A stretch of 33,161 nucleotides of DNA, taken from Paracoccus subflavus (GTDB lineage: Bacteria > Pseudomonadota > Alphaproteobacteria > Rhodobacterales > Rhodobacteraceae). This document shows positions 25,294 through 33,121 of this stretch, in pieces. The DNA lies in the NCBI RefSeq assembly GCF_004310345.1, contig NZ_SISK01000017.1, forward strand, positions 1 through 33,161. Reading direction: 5' to 3'. The position numbers and the translations under genes are program-made. Position 1 is the stretch's first letter, and each line of letters starts with the position of its first letter. The notes beneath the pieces are model-generated. The model was not told the DNA's origin. It did not search any database and was given only the letters and a program-made list of their open reading frames with translations.

Positions 25294-25465
25294 CCCCGAA
25301 CCTTCCCGTGTACGCCGACTGGTCGTCCGCGGGGCTACGGAACAGCACGTTGTAGCTGGCGTTGGAATTGAACGGCGGGTCCAGATAGATCAGGTCCACG
25401 CTGCTGTCGGTGATGTGGTCGCGCAGCACCCGCAGGTTGTCGCCATAATAAAGATGGTTTGTCAC
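25283..25465 (-). pseudogene. N-terminal remnant of a site-specific DNA methyltransferase
   Basis: It starts with GTG at 25465 after a G-rich stretch. The first ~50 codons (NHLYYGDNLRVLRDH, then SVDLIYLDPPFNSNASYNVLF) are the canonical opening of N-4/N-6 DNA methylases, with catalytic motif IV DPPF at residues 29-32. After about residue 51 homology stops and a short unrelated tail (YTGRFGVSK) runs to a stop inside the toxin region. The protein would lack the SAM-binding FxGxG motif and the target-recognition region, so no methylation is expected. Together with 23837-24180 it frames the toxin-antitoxin pair. Base composition here is like the chromosome. Confidence 0.78.
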
Positions 25466-25584
25466 GCCCCCGCCCCCGTTGCATCGGGTCTTGATGCCCG
25501 ATCAATCGTGAACATCAGGTTAGCGCAGGCTGGCGCGCGCGCAAGACGATGCGGGGGGCAGGGGCGTTTGTCCGGATGGAAACC

Positions 25585-25660
25585 TGGCAGGGGTTGGGGG
25601 ACTCGAACCCACGACCCTCGGTTTTGGAGACCGATGCTCTACCAACTGAGCTAAACCCCT
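25585..25660 (-). tRNA. tRNA-Trp (anticodon CCA)
   Basis: A 76-base cloverleaf with encoded 3' CCA. The acceptor stem is AGGGGTT with AACCCCT, the D arm GCTC/GAGC, the anticodon stem TCGGT/ACCGA around CTCCAAA (anticodon CCA), and the T loop TTCGAGT. The T stem as read (GTGGG against CCCCC) has one mismatch (T50-C64). The 3' end faces left into the accessory locus. Confidence 0.95.
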
Positions 25661-25671
25661 GCGGTGAAGGG

Positions 25672-25700
25672 GTGATAGGGTCTGCCGCCCGCCCCGTCAA
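25672..25700 (-). promoter_or_regulatory. Promoter of tRNA-Trp
   Basis: On the reverse strand TTGACG (25695-25700), a 17-base spacer and TATCAC (25672-25677) lie about 11 bases before the mature tRNA 5' end. Spacing and position are ideal for a sigma-70 promoter, so this tRNA probably has its own transcript. Confidence 0.65.
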
Positions 25701-25727
25701 GCCGGGAAACGCCGGTCAGGCCCGCCG

Positions 25728-26288
25728 TCAGAACCGCCAGGACATGCGCAGATGCACAAGCTCCATCCGGAGGTCGGGGTCCAGAAGGCCAAGCCTGCTC
25801 ATCCGCGCGTCCTCGAATTCCTGGATGGTGTATTCGATCCCCAGGGTCAGCCGGTCCGTCGCCTTCCAGTCGGTGCCCATGCCGAAGACCGGAGCCGTTT
25901 CCAGCAGGCCGTCGCCCGACAGGCGCGCCGCGCCGATCACCAGATAGGGCTGAAAGCGGCCCAGATCCACGCCCGCCCTGCCCTTGAGTCGCGCCAGATC
26001 GCCGCTGGTGCCCAGGAACCGGCCGAAGTCGGCTTCGATCCCCAGAACATAGGGGCCGAAATCGGTGGCGAAGCCTGCATGAATCCCCAGCGCATGGGTA
26101 TCGGCGGATGGAACGGTCCGGCCCTGATAGGTCAGGATATTGTCGGTCCGGCCGATCTGCACCCCGGCATGAAAGCCGCCCCAGTCGGACGCATCGGCTG
26201 GCGCAGGCAGGGGCGCGGGCATCGTCGGCTCGGCGGCAAGGACGGGTGCCGCAGCCACGGCGCCCAGAACAAGAAGGACATGTTTCAA
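25728..26288 (-). CDS. Outer membrane beta-barrel protein (Omp25/OmpA-like porin family)
   Basis: A 186-residue secreted protein. The likely start is TTG at 26288, with GGGAG 6 bases before it, giving the signal peptide MKHVLLVLGAVAAAPVLAA with cleavage near residue 19. The mature part shows alternating strands ending in aromatic residues. GGFHAGVQIG (about 41-50) is the opening typical of Omp25/31-type barrels. LGIEYTIQEFED and the last strand VHLRMSWRF, with terminal Phe, fit export to the outer membrane. The function is probably structural. It stands alone between tRNA-Trp and the ABC exporter. Confidence 0.82.
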   Translation of the reverse strand: MKHVLLVLGAVAAAPVLAAEPTMPAPLPAPADASDWGGFHAGVQIGRTDNILTYQGRTVPSADTHALGIHAGFATDFGPYVLGIEADFGRFLGTSGDLARLKGRAGVDLGRFQPYLVIGAARLSGDGLLETAPVFGMGTDWKATDRLTLGIEYTIQEFEDARMSRLGLLDPDLRMELVHLRMSWRF

Positions 26289-26400
26289 GGCATTCTCCCA
26301 AGGGCCAAAGGCATCGACCCCTTGTTAGGGCAAAATAGTTAGGAAGAGGTTGCGACGGACCCCGATTTCCACCCCCTGCTGCAAGCGGCGTGGTAAGGGG

Positions 26401-28254
26401 TCACGCGACGGCGTCGTCCGTCAGGAACCCGCCCGATTGACGCGCCCAGAGCCGGGCATACAGCCCGCCGCGCGCCAGCAGATCGGCGTGGCGGCCCTGT
26501 TCCACGATGCGGCCCTCGTCCATCACGATCAGCCGGTCCATGGCGGCGATGGTGGACAGGCGATGGGCGATGGCAATCACCGTCTTGCCCGCCATCAGCA
26601 CGTCCAGGCGCGACTGGATCGCGGCCTCGGCCTCGCTGTCCAGGGCACTTGTCGCCTCGTCCAGGATCAGGATCGGTGCATCCTTCAGCGCCACGCGGGC
26701 AATGGCAATGCGCTGACGCTGCCCGCCCGACAGCTTCACGCCGCGTTCGCCGACATGGGCGTCCAGCCCCCGGCGGCCCTGACTGTCGGACAGCATCGGC
26801 ACGAAATCCTGCGCCTCGGCCATGCGCAGGGCTGCTGCGATCTGCGCCTCGGTCGCGTCGGGGCGTCCATAGGCGACATTGTCGCGGACCGACCGATGCA
26901 AAAGCGAACTGTCCTGCGTCACCACCCCGATGGCCGCGCGCAGGCTGTCCTGGGTGACGCGGGCGATGTCCTGGCCGTCGATGGTGATGCGGCCCCCTTC
27001 GATGTCGTGGAACCGCAACAGCAGGTTGATCAGGGTCGATTTGCCCGCCCCCGACCGGCCCACCAGCCCGACCCGTTCGCCCGGCGCCACATGCAGGGTC
27101 AGGTCGTCCAGCACCGCCATGGGCCGCGCGCCCTCGACACCCCGATAGCGGAAGGTGACGTTGTCGAACCGGACCGCGCCGGGGCCGCGGACCAGGGGCC
27201 TGGCATCGGGGGCGTCGCGCACCTCGCGCGGCAGGGCCAGGCTGGCGATGCCGTCGCGCACGGTGCCGATGTTTTCGAACAGGGCGGCGAATTCCCACAT
27301 GATCCAGTGCGACATGCTGTTCAGCCGCAAGGCCAGGGGCACGGCCACCGCGATGGCGCCCACCTCGACCAGGCCAACGGACCAGAGCCACAGCCCGACG
27401 CCCGAGACGGATGCGATCAGGGCCACGTTGATGGTGTTCAGCGCAATGTCCTGGATGCTGGCCAGCCGCATCTGGCGGTAAACGGTCTGCAGAAAGGCGT
27501 CCATCCCGTCGCGCATCCAGTCCTCTTCGCGCGAGGAATGCGAGAACAGCTTGACGGTGGCGATGTTGGTATAGCTGTCCACCACGCGGCCCGTCATGCC
27601 CGCCCGCGCATCGGCCTGGGCCTGCGCGATCCGCCCCAGCCGGGGAATGAGGATATAGAGCATCCCCCCATAGGCGGCGACCCAGGCCAGAAAGGGCAGC
27701 GCCAGCCGCCAGTCCTGTCCGGCCGCCAGAACCAGCGCGCCCAGGAAATAGATCACGACATAGGTGCCCACGTCCGTCACCTTCATCGCCACCTCGCGCA
27801 CGGCAAGCGCGGTCTGCATCAGCCGCTGGGCAATGCGGCCCGCGAATTCGTCCTGGAAATAGCCGACCGACTGGCGCAGCAGGTATCGGTGCGCGCGCCA
27901 GCGGATGCGCTGCGGGAAATTGCCCATCAGCCCCTGATACATCACCAGCGACCCCAGCAGGTTCAGCGCCGGCAGAACCGCCAGCAGCACCAGCGCCATG
28001 AAGGCCAGCCGCCCGCCCTGTTCGTCCCAGAACCGGTCGCGCGGGGTTTGCGACAACCGGTCAATCATCTCGCCCAGCCAGCCGAAAAGCATCACCTCGG
28101 TCGCGGCGATCAAGGACGAGACCACCGCCAGCAGCGCCAGCCACGGCAATGCCCCCCGGCTGTAATGCAGCACAAAGCGAATCAGCGTCCGCGGCGGCAT
28201 GTCGGGCGCCTCTGGCGGATAGGGGTCTATGCGTCGTTCGAACCACGCAAACAT
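26401..28254 (-). CDS. ABC transporter, fused permease and ATPase (MsbA/exporter type)
   Basis: A half-transporter of 617 residues expected to work as a homodimer in the inner membrane. The N-terminal half has about six membrane helices (LALLAVVSSLIAATEVMLFGW, YVVIYFLGALVLA, and others). The ATPase half has Walker A GRSGAGKST (about 399-407), signature LSGGQRQRIAIAR (about 504) and Walker B ILILDEATSALD (about 527). The start at 28254 (MFAWFERRIDPYPPEAPD) was chosen over an upstream ATG at 28326. The substrate is unknown; lipids or drugs are usual for this class. It is divergent from the YciE/YciF-like gene. Confidence 0.92.
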   Translation of the reverse strand: MFAWFERRIDPYPPEAPDMPPRTLIRFVLHYSRGALPWLALLAVVSSLIAATEVMLFGWLGEMIDRLSQTPRDRFWDEQGGRLAFMALVLLAVLPALNLLGSLVMYQGLMGNFPQRIRWRAHRYLLRQSVGYFQDEFAGRIAQRLMQTALAVREVAMKVTDVGTYVVIYFLGALVLAAGQDWRLALPFLAWVAAYGGMLYILIPRLGRIAQAQADARAGMTGRVVDSYTNIATVKLFSHSSREEDWMRDGMDAFLQTVYRQMRLASIQDIALNTINVALIASVSGVGLWLWSVGLVEVGAIAVAVPLALRLNSMSHWIMWEFAALFENIGTVRDGIASLALPREVRDAPDARPLVRGPGAVRFDNVTFRYRGVEGARPMAVLDDLTLHVAPGERVGLVGRSGAGKSTLINLLLRFHDIEGGRITIDGQDIARVTQDSLRAAIGVVTQDSSLLHRSVRDNVAYGRPDATEAQIAAALRMAEAQDFVPMLSDSQGRRGLDAHVGERGVKLSGGQRQRIAIARVALKDAPILILDEATSALDSEAEAAIQSRLDVLMAGKTVIAIAHRLSTIAAMDRLIVMDEGRIVEQGRHADLLARGGLYARLWARQSGGFLTDDAVA

Positions 28255-28426
28255 GGGAAACACCGGGTTGTGGCGGACAGCGCGCCTTGGCCAGGCAGCG
28301 CTGGACCACGGCGGGTCCGGTGTCAAGGCGCAGGGTCGCCGCAGGTTCCGTGCAGGCGGGCGGAACGATGCGACGGCAGCGACGTTTCAGCCGTCACACA
28401 GCCTGTCACCCGAAAGGACGCGCATC

Positions 28427-28930
28427 ATGGCCATCAAGAACCTTGAAGACCTGTATATTCATCAGTTGAAGGACCTGTACTCGGCCTGCAAGCAGTCCAT
28501 GTCGGTCGTCACCGAAATGGGCCGCGCCGCCAAATCGCGCGAATTGTCCGAAGCCCTGATCGCCGGCAACCAGGGCATCTCGCGCGGGATGGAGATCCTG
28601 GCCGAGATTTGCAACAAGCACGACGCGGATCCTACCGGCGAACATTGCCGGGGCATGGAGGGCCTGGTGATCGAGGCGCGCAAGCATGCCATCGAGGAGG
28701 ACTTCGGCGACGAGGATACCCAGGACGCCGCCATCATCACGCAATACCAGCGGCTGAGCCATTACGCGATCGCAGGCTATGGCTGCGTGCGGACCTTTGC
28801 GAACCGTCTGGGCCATGACGATGACGGGGCCCGGTTGCAGGAATGCCTGGACAACACACACAGCGGCGACGAACACATGACCAGGATTGCCGAAGGGGGC
28901 GTCAACCAGGCCGCGGTTGACGGCCAGTAA
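28427..28930 (+). CDS. DUF892 (YciE/YciF) ferritin-like stress protein
   Basis: A 167-residue, all-helical protein of the YciE/YciF family, with a four-helix ferritin-like bundle linked to general and osmotic stress. The opening IKNLEDLYIHQLKDLYSACKQ (residues 3-23) is diagnostic. Conserved acidic and histidine positions recur in EEDFGDEDTQDAAIITQYQRLSHY (about 88-111), where the metal site of relatives lies. AAAGGA precedes the ATG at 28427. It is a single-gene unit ended by a strong terminator. Confidence 0.88.
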   Translation: MAIKNLEDLYIHQLKDLYSACKQSMSVVTEMGRAAKSRELSEALIAGNQGISRGMEILAEICNKHDADPTGEHCRGMEGLVIEARKHAIEEDFGDEDTQDAAIITQYQRLSHYAIAGYGCVRTFANRLGHDDDGARLQECLDNTHSGDEHMTRIAEGGVNQAAVDGQ

Positions 28931-28983
28931 GGCAGCACGTCCGGGCTGTCGGAATGATCGCCCTGGCAAACCGCAGACGAAAC

Positions 28984-29011
28984 AGGACGGGCATTTCCAT
29001 GCCCGTCCTTT
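28984..29011. terminator. Bidirectional intrinsic terminator
   Basis: An 11-base-pair stem, AGGACGGGCAT (28984-28994) with ATGCCCGTCCT (28999-29009), has a TTCC loop and is followed by further T. It sits between the convergent YciE/YciF-like and GMC genes and can serve both. Confidence 0.85.
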
Positions 29012-29034
29012 CCGTGTGAACCGGGCGCGGGCCT

Positions 29035-30609
29035 TTATACGTTGCCCGCAGCCATTTCCCTTGCGATATGATCCGCCTGCCGGATCGCCAGCGCCACGAT
29101 GGTCAGCGTCGGGTTTTCCGCCGCCCCGGTGGTGAACTGGCTGCCGTCCGACACGAACAGGTTCGGCACGTCATGGGCCCGCCCGTTGCGATCCACCACG
29201 CCGTCCTCGGGACGTTCCGACATGCGGTTGGTGCCCAGGTTGTGCGTGGACGGATAGGGGGGCGTCGGCAGGGTGCGTGTGGCACCGACCGCCTTGTAGA
29301 TGGCCTGACCCCGGTCATAGGCATGGTTGCGCATCGCCACGTCGTTGGGGTGGTCGCTGAAGTTCACATTGGCGACCTTCAGGCCGAACTTGTCCTCGGT
29401 GTCGGACAGGGTGACGCGATTGTCGGCCTGGGGCATGTCCTCACCCACGATCCACATGCCGGCCATGTTCTCATAGCTGTCCAGCGCCGTGGTGAATTCG
29501 CGGCCCCAGTTGCCGGGATCCAGGAAGGCCGCCATGAAGGGCAGGCCCAGGGACAGGGTTTCCAACTCGTACCCGCCGACGAACCCGCGCGACGGATCGT
29601 GCTTGGCCTCGTCGCGGATGATGCCCGCCATGGTCGTGCCGCGCCACATGCGCACAGGCTTTTCGAAGGTGCCATAGATCGACCCGGTGGTATGACGCAT
29701 GTAGTTGCGCCCCACCTGGCCCGACTGGTTGGCAAGTCCGTCGGGGAACATGCTGCTGTGCGAATTCAGCAGCAGCCTGGGGCTTTCAAAGCTGTTTCCC
29801 GCAACCGCGACGATGCGCGCCTTCTGCATCTGAAGATTGCCGTCCTTGTCGAAGTATTCGACCCCCGTCACCTTGCCGGTGTCGTCGTGCAGGATGCGCG
29901 CGACATGCGCGTGGTCGCGCACCTCAAGGTTGCCGGTCGCCTCGCCGCGCGGGATGTCGGTATAGGCAGTGGACCACTTGGCGCCCCACTTGCAGCCCTG
30001 GAAGCAGAAGCCGGTCTGCTGGCAGGCCATGCGGTCGTCATAATCGGCGCTGTTGATCGCCATGTTGCCGGTATGGACATCCTTGTAGCCCAGCGCCAGG
30101 GCACCCTTTTCGAACACCTTGTAGTTGTTGCTGCCCGGCAGGCGGGCGCGGCCGCCGACGCCGGTCACGCCCAGCTTGGCCTCGGCCTTGTCGTACCATG
30201 GCGCCATCTCGGCGGCGTCGATCGGCCAGTCCAAAAGGCTCGCCCCATCGACCGCGCCATAGGTGGACAGCGCCTTCCATTCGTGATCCTGGAACCGCAG
30301 CGATGCGCCCGCCCAGTGGATGCTGGTGCCGCCCACCGCCTTGACGATCCAGGCGGGCAGCCCGCTGAAATCCTTGGCGACCCGCCAGTCGCCGCTGGTC
30401 GTGCGCGGATCGGTCCAGGCAAGCTGGCCGAAGCTGTCCCATTCGTCGTTAACGTAATCCTCGGGCAGATAGCGCCCGCCCGCCTCGAGGGCCACGACCT
30501 TGACGCCCTTTTGCGCCAGTTCGTTGGCCAGCACCCCGCCGCCCGCGCCAGTGCCCACGATGACGACCACGCTGTCGTCGGTCAGTTCGAATTTGGCTGC
30601 CTGTGCCAT
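29035..30609 (-). CDS. GMC-family oxidoreductase (gluconate 2-dehydrogenase large-subunit type)
   Basis: An FAD-dependent sugar or alcohol dehydrogenase of 524 residues. The N-terminal ADP-binding motif GTGAGGGVLANELAQKGVKVVALEAG covers about residues 18-43. GGTSIHWAG (about 95) and the cysteine-containing CQQTGFCFQGCKWGAKW follow. The C-terminal GMC signature HNLGTNRM (His in the active site) and DGSQFTTGAAENPTLTIVALA complete the family pattern. The gene lies 14 bases after its small-subunit gene. It lacks its own signal peptide and is presumably exported bound to that Tat-targeted subunit. The substrate cannot be told from sequence. Confidence 0.92.
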   Translation of the reverse strand: MAQAAKFELTDDSVVVIVGTGAGGGVLANELAQKGVKVVALEAGGRYLPEDYVNDEWDSFGQLAWTDPRTTSGDWRVAKDFSGLPAWIVKAVGGTSIHWAGASLRFQDHEWKALSTYGAVDGASLLDWPIDAAEMAPWYDKAEAKLGVTGVGGRARLPGSNNYKVFEKGALALGYKDVHTGNMAINSADYDDRMACQQTGFCFQGCKWGAKWSTAYTDIPRGEATGNLEVRDHAHVARILHDDTGKVTGVEYFDKDGNLQMQKARIVAVAGNSFESPRLLLNSHSSMFPDGLANQSGQVGRNYMRHTTGSIYGTFEKPVRMWRGTTMAGIIRDEAKHDPSRGFVGGYELETLSLGLPFMAAFLDPGNWGREFTTALDSYENMAGMWIVGEDMPQADNRVTLSDTEDKFGLKVANVNFSDHPNDVAMRNHAYDRGQAIYKAVGATRTLPTPPYPSTHNLGTNRMSERPEDGVVDRNGRAHDVPNLFVSDGSQFTTGAAENPTLTIVALAIRQADHIAREMAAGNV

Positions 30610-30623
30610 GATGGATGTCCCCC

Positions 30624-31145
30624 CTACAGCCAGTCGATGTCGTCGAAGCCGCGGTCGATGTAACCGCCCTGAGAGAATGACTCGCCCTCGTAGCCGAAGA
30701 TCGGCCAGATGTCCTTCTGGTTATAAAGGCCCGTCACCAGCCCGCCCCGAACGGTCTGGAAAAAGGGCGTGTCCTCGATGCTGCGCAGGATCGCGACGCG
30801 GTCATCCTCCCACCCGGCGGACAGGTAGCTGTCGAAGCCGGCCTGTTTGGCGGCCTCGTCCAGCATGGCGATGCCTTCGGCCACCACGTCCTTCTGCTCG
30901 GGCGAGTCATAGGATTTGACCGCCACGGCATAGAATCGGTCGCCCACCCGGTCATGCGGATAGATGTCGCGCGCCATCTGCAACAGCGTCGCCATCTGGT
31001 GTTCGCTGACAGCCGTCACCTCGACCGCCCATGCGGCGTCGGGCGCGGCGATGAAGCCAGGCCCGGCGACCGCCAAGGCACCGGCCGCCACGGCGCGCGA
31101 CAGCAGTGCACGACGGGTCAGGCCCTGCTTGCGTAATTGGGACAT
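30624..31145 (-). CDS. Gluconate 2-dehydrogenase subunit 3-family protein, Tat-exported
   Basis: The small (gamma) subunit of a GMC dehydrogenase complex, 173 residues. The start at 31145 has GGAGG just upstream. The N-terminus carries a twin-arginine signal (LTRRALLSRAVAAGALAVAG, residues 9-28), sending the folded complex to the periplasm. The mature part has LLQMARDIYPHD and the C-terminal IWPIFGYEGESFSQGGY, typical of this family. It is transcribed with the GMC subunit downstream. The usual third partner, a cytochrome c subunit, is not present nearby. Confidence 0.9.
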   Translation of the reverse strand: MSQLRKQGLTRRALLSRAVAAGALAVAGPGFIAAPDAAWAVEVTAVSEHQMATLLQMARDIYPHDRVGDRFYAVAVKSYDSPEQKDVVAEGIAMLDEAAKQAGFDSYLSAGWEDDRVAILRSIEDTPFFQTVRGGLVTGLYNQKDIWPIFGYEGESFSQGGYIDRGFDDIDWL

Positions 31146-31201
31146 TCTCTCCTCCCTTACCTGTTCTTGCGCCGCCGGGGTCTCCCCTCCCCTGCTGCGC
31201 A

Positions 31202-31597
31202 TCATGCGTAACGGCCGCCCCGCTGAATGACCTCGATCTGGTATCCATCAGGATCGGCAATGAAAAAGAACCGCGCGATCACCTCTCCGCCCGGCGCGAA
31301 ATCGACCAGCTTGCGCGGGGCATGACCAAGATCGGTGATCCGGGCATGTTCGGCATCCACGTCATCGACCGTAAAGGCGACATGGCCATAGCCGTCGCCC
31401 AGGTCATAGGGCTCGGTCCGGCCCTTGTTGACGGTCAGCTCCAGCTCGACCTTGCTTTCGCCGTTGGACAGGTAGACCAGCGTGAAATGCGGGAAATCCA
31501 GCCGCTCGGCCACCTTCAGGCCAAAGCAGCGGTCATAGAATTCGACCGAACGCGCCTCGTCCAGAACGCGGATCATCGAGTGGACATATTTCGCCAT
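31202..31597 (-). CDS. gloA: Glyoxalase I (lactoylglutathione lyase), VOC family
   Basis: It converts the methylglyoxal-glutathione hemithioacetal to S-lactoylglutathione. The 131 residues form two VOC modules with the expected metal ligands H6 (VHSMIRV), E53 (VELELT), H72 (GYGHVAF) and E122 (YQIEVIQ). EFYDRCFGLKV near residue 19 and DPDGYQIE near 116 are the family signatures. An AGGGG sequence precedes the ATG. It stands alone between the GMC operon and the ribbon-helix-helix gene. A role in methylglyoxal detoxification is a strong family inference, but a related VOC lyase is possible. Confidence 0.87.
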   Translation of the reverse strand: MAKYVHSMIRVLDEARSVEFYDRCFGLKVAERLDFPHFTLVYLSNGESKVELELTVNKGRTEPYDLGDGYGHVAFTVDDVDAEHARITDLGHAPRKLVDFAPGGEVIARFFFIADPDGYQIEVIQRGGRYA

Positions 31598-31693
31598 GCC
31601 AAGCCCCTGTTGCCTTTTCTTCGCCTCAGGCTAGGGAATCACAGATGGGCGCGGGTAGTATCGGATTACTACAGCCGTCTTTTATTCGCCCCG

Positions 31694-31984
31694 CTACTCC
31701 GCGGCGATGGCCTGCGGCATCTGCTGGTCCTCGCCCAGATGGATGGTGCAGGCACAGCGCAGAAGCGACGTGAAATTGCGCGCCTCGCCATGCAGTTCCA
31801 GCACCTCGGCATGGAGTTTCGAGATGAAGGCGGGGGTCGAGACCCCCTCGCGCGCGGCGATGTCGTCCAGAATGTGCCAGAACGCCCGTTCCAGCCGGAT
31901 CGAGGTCGATTGCCCGTTCAGCCGCAGCCGGCGGGTCACGGTTTCATAGCGGTCGGGGTGCTGCCCCGCGAAGATCTGGCACAT
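31694..31984 (-). CDS. Ribbon-helix-helix domain protein
   Basis: A small 96-residue protein starting at the ATG at 31984. The segment TRRLRLNGQSTSIRLERAFWHILDDIAAREGVSTPAFI (about residues 17-54) is the RHH_4-type ribbon-helix-helix domain, a dimeric DNA-binding fold. The remainder (LHAEVLELHGEARNFTSLLRCACTIHL) is helical. It could be a transcription regulator. No adjacent toxin gene was seen, so it is not evidently an antitoxin. It lies 88 bases downstream of the dienelactone hydrolase gene. Confidence 0.82.
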   Translation of the reverse strand: MCQIFAGQHPDRYETVTRRLRLNGQSTSIRLERAFWHILDDIAAREGVSTPAFISKLHAEVLELHGEARNFTSLLRCACTIHLGEDQQMPQAIAAE

Positions 31985-32072
31985 CGGCTTGATCCGTCCT
32001 TGTTCGCGCCACCGATCTTGCGGCAGAACCCGATGCGGGTCAACGCGGCCTTTTGTCCAGCCGCCGGCCGCC

Positions 32073-32969
32073 TCAGGCCAGATGCCGGGCAAAGAACTCC
32101 AGCGTACGTCGCCAGGCCAGGTCCGCGGCCTCGGGGTCATGACGGGGGGTCGTGTCGTTGTGGAACCCGTGCTGCGTGCCGGGATAGACATGGGCCTGAA
32201 AGTCCTTGCCGTGCTGTCGCAACGCCTGCTCGTAGGCAGGCCAGCCCGCGTTCACCCGCTCGTCGGTTTCGGCGAAATGCAGCAGCAAGGGCGCGCGAAT
32301 CTGCGGCACGTCCGCCGTATCGGGCTGGCGGCCATAAAAGGGCACCGACGCGGCCAGATCGGGATAAGCGACGGCCAGGGCGTTGCAGACCCCGCCGCCG
32401 TAGCAGAACCCAACCGCCCCCACCCGGCCGGTCGCATCCGGGTGATCGCGCAGATATTCGAACCCGGCAAAGAAATCCTCCATCAGCCTGGCGGGATCGA
32501 GACTGGCCTGCATCTCTCGACCCTGCTCGTCGGTGCCGGGATAGCCGCCCAGCGGGGTCAGCCCGTCGGGGCCAAAGGCCAGATATCCGGCCTTGCCCAG
32601 CCGCCGCACAACGTCCTGGATATAGGGGTTGAGGCCCCGGTTCTCGTGCACGACCAGGACCGCGGGCAGCTTGTCCCCCGCATCTGCAGGACGCGCCATC
32701 AGCCCCTCGATGCGGCCATGCCCTTGCGGGCTGTCATAGCTGGCGGTTTGCGTGCGGATGGCGGGGTCGTCCGGGTCGACCTGCCGGGCCAAGGCATAGT
32801 TCGGTTGCAATGCCTCAAGGATCATGGCGCCGGTGACACCGGCCGCGGCATATTGCCCGGCCTGGCGCAGGAAATCCCGCTTGCTGAGCGCGCCGTGGAC
32901 GTATCCGTCGAAGATTTCCAGAATGCGCGGATCGAAATCGGCAGCGCGCCTGCGCCCGTCATGTGACAT
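32073..32969 (-). CDS. Dienelactone hydrolase family protein, probably exported
   Basis: An alpha/beta hydrolase of 298 residues. The start at 32969 has GGAGG 8 bases upstream. The catalytic triad of the family is visible: C189 in GFCYGGG, D236 in ETDERV and H267 in QHGFHN. A basic, hydrophobic stretch SKRDFLRQAGQYAAAGVTGAM (residues 29-49) resembles a Tat signal with KR in place of RR, set unusually far (28 residues) from the start. I recall exported relatives with the same NYALA segment. The physiological ester substrate is unknown; no aromatic-degradation genes are nearby. Confidence 0.87.
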   Translation of the reverse strand: MSHDGRRRAADFDPRILEIFDGYVHGALSKRDFLRQAGQYAAAGVTGAMILEALQPNYALARQVDPDDPAIRTQTASYDSPQGHGRIEGLMARPADAGDKLPAVLVVHENRGLNPYIQDVVRRLGKAGYLAFGPDGLTPLGGYPGTDEQGREMQASLDPARLMEDFFAGFEYLRDHPDATGRVGAVGFCYGGGVCNALAVAYPDLAASVPFYGRQPDTADVPQIRAPLLLHFAETDERVNAGWPAYEQALRQHGKDFQAHVYPGTQHGFHNDTTPRHDPEAADLAWRRTLEFFARHLA

Positions 32970-33053
32970 TGAAGGACCTCCGAAGGGATGGTTCATCCTA
33001 GCCTTGCACTGGATGCCGTGGTGGTCACGACGACGTGATCCCCCCCGACGAAA

Positions 33054-33074
33054 GGCCGCCCTTTTGGGGCGGCC
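33054..33074 (-). terminator. Intrinsic terminator of tuf
   Basis: The 7-base-pair stem GGCCGCC (33054-33060) with GGCGGCC (33068-33074) is followed on the reverse strand by TTT. It lies 48 bases after the tuf stop codon, the expected place. Confidence 0.75.
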
Positions 33075-33121
33075 CTGTGTGTTGTTGCGAGGGTGGCGCG
33101 GGGTTTGGCCCCGCCCCGTCC

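Noticed and set aside
26350..28446. 698-codon open frame antisense to the ABC exporter
   Set aside because: It is a shadow of a gene with Walker and signature motifs and has no coding features of its own.
29068..30663. 531-codon open frame antisense to the GMC oxidoreductase
   Set aside because: It is complementary to a clear GMC gene and has no recognisable domain.
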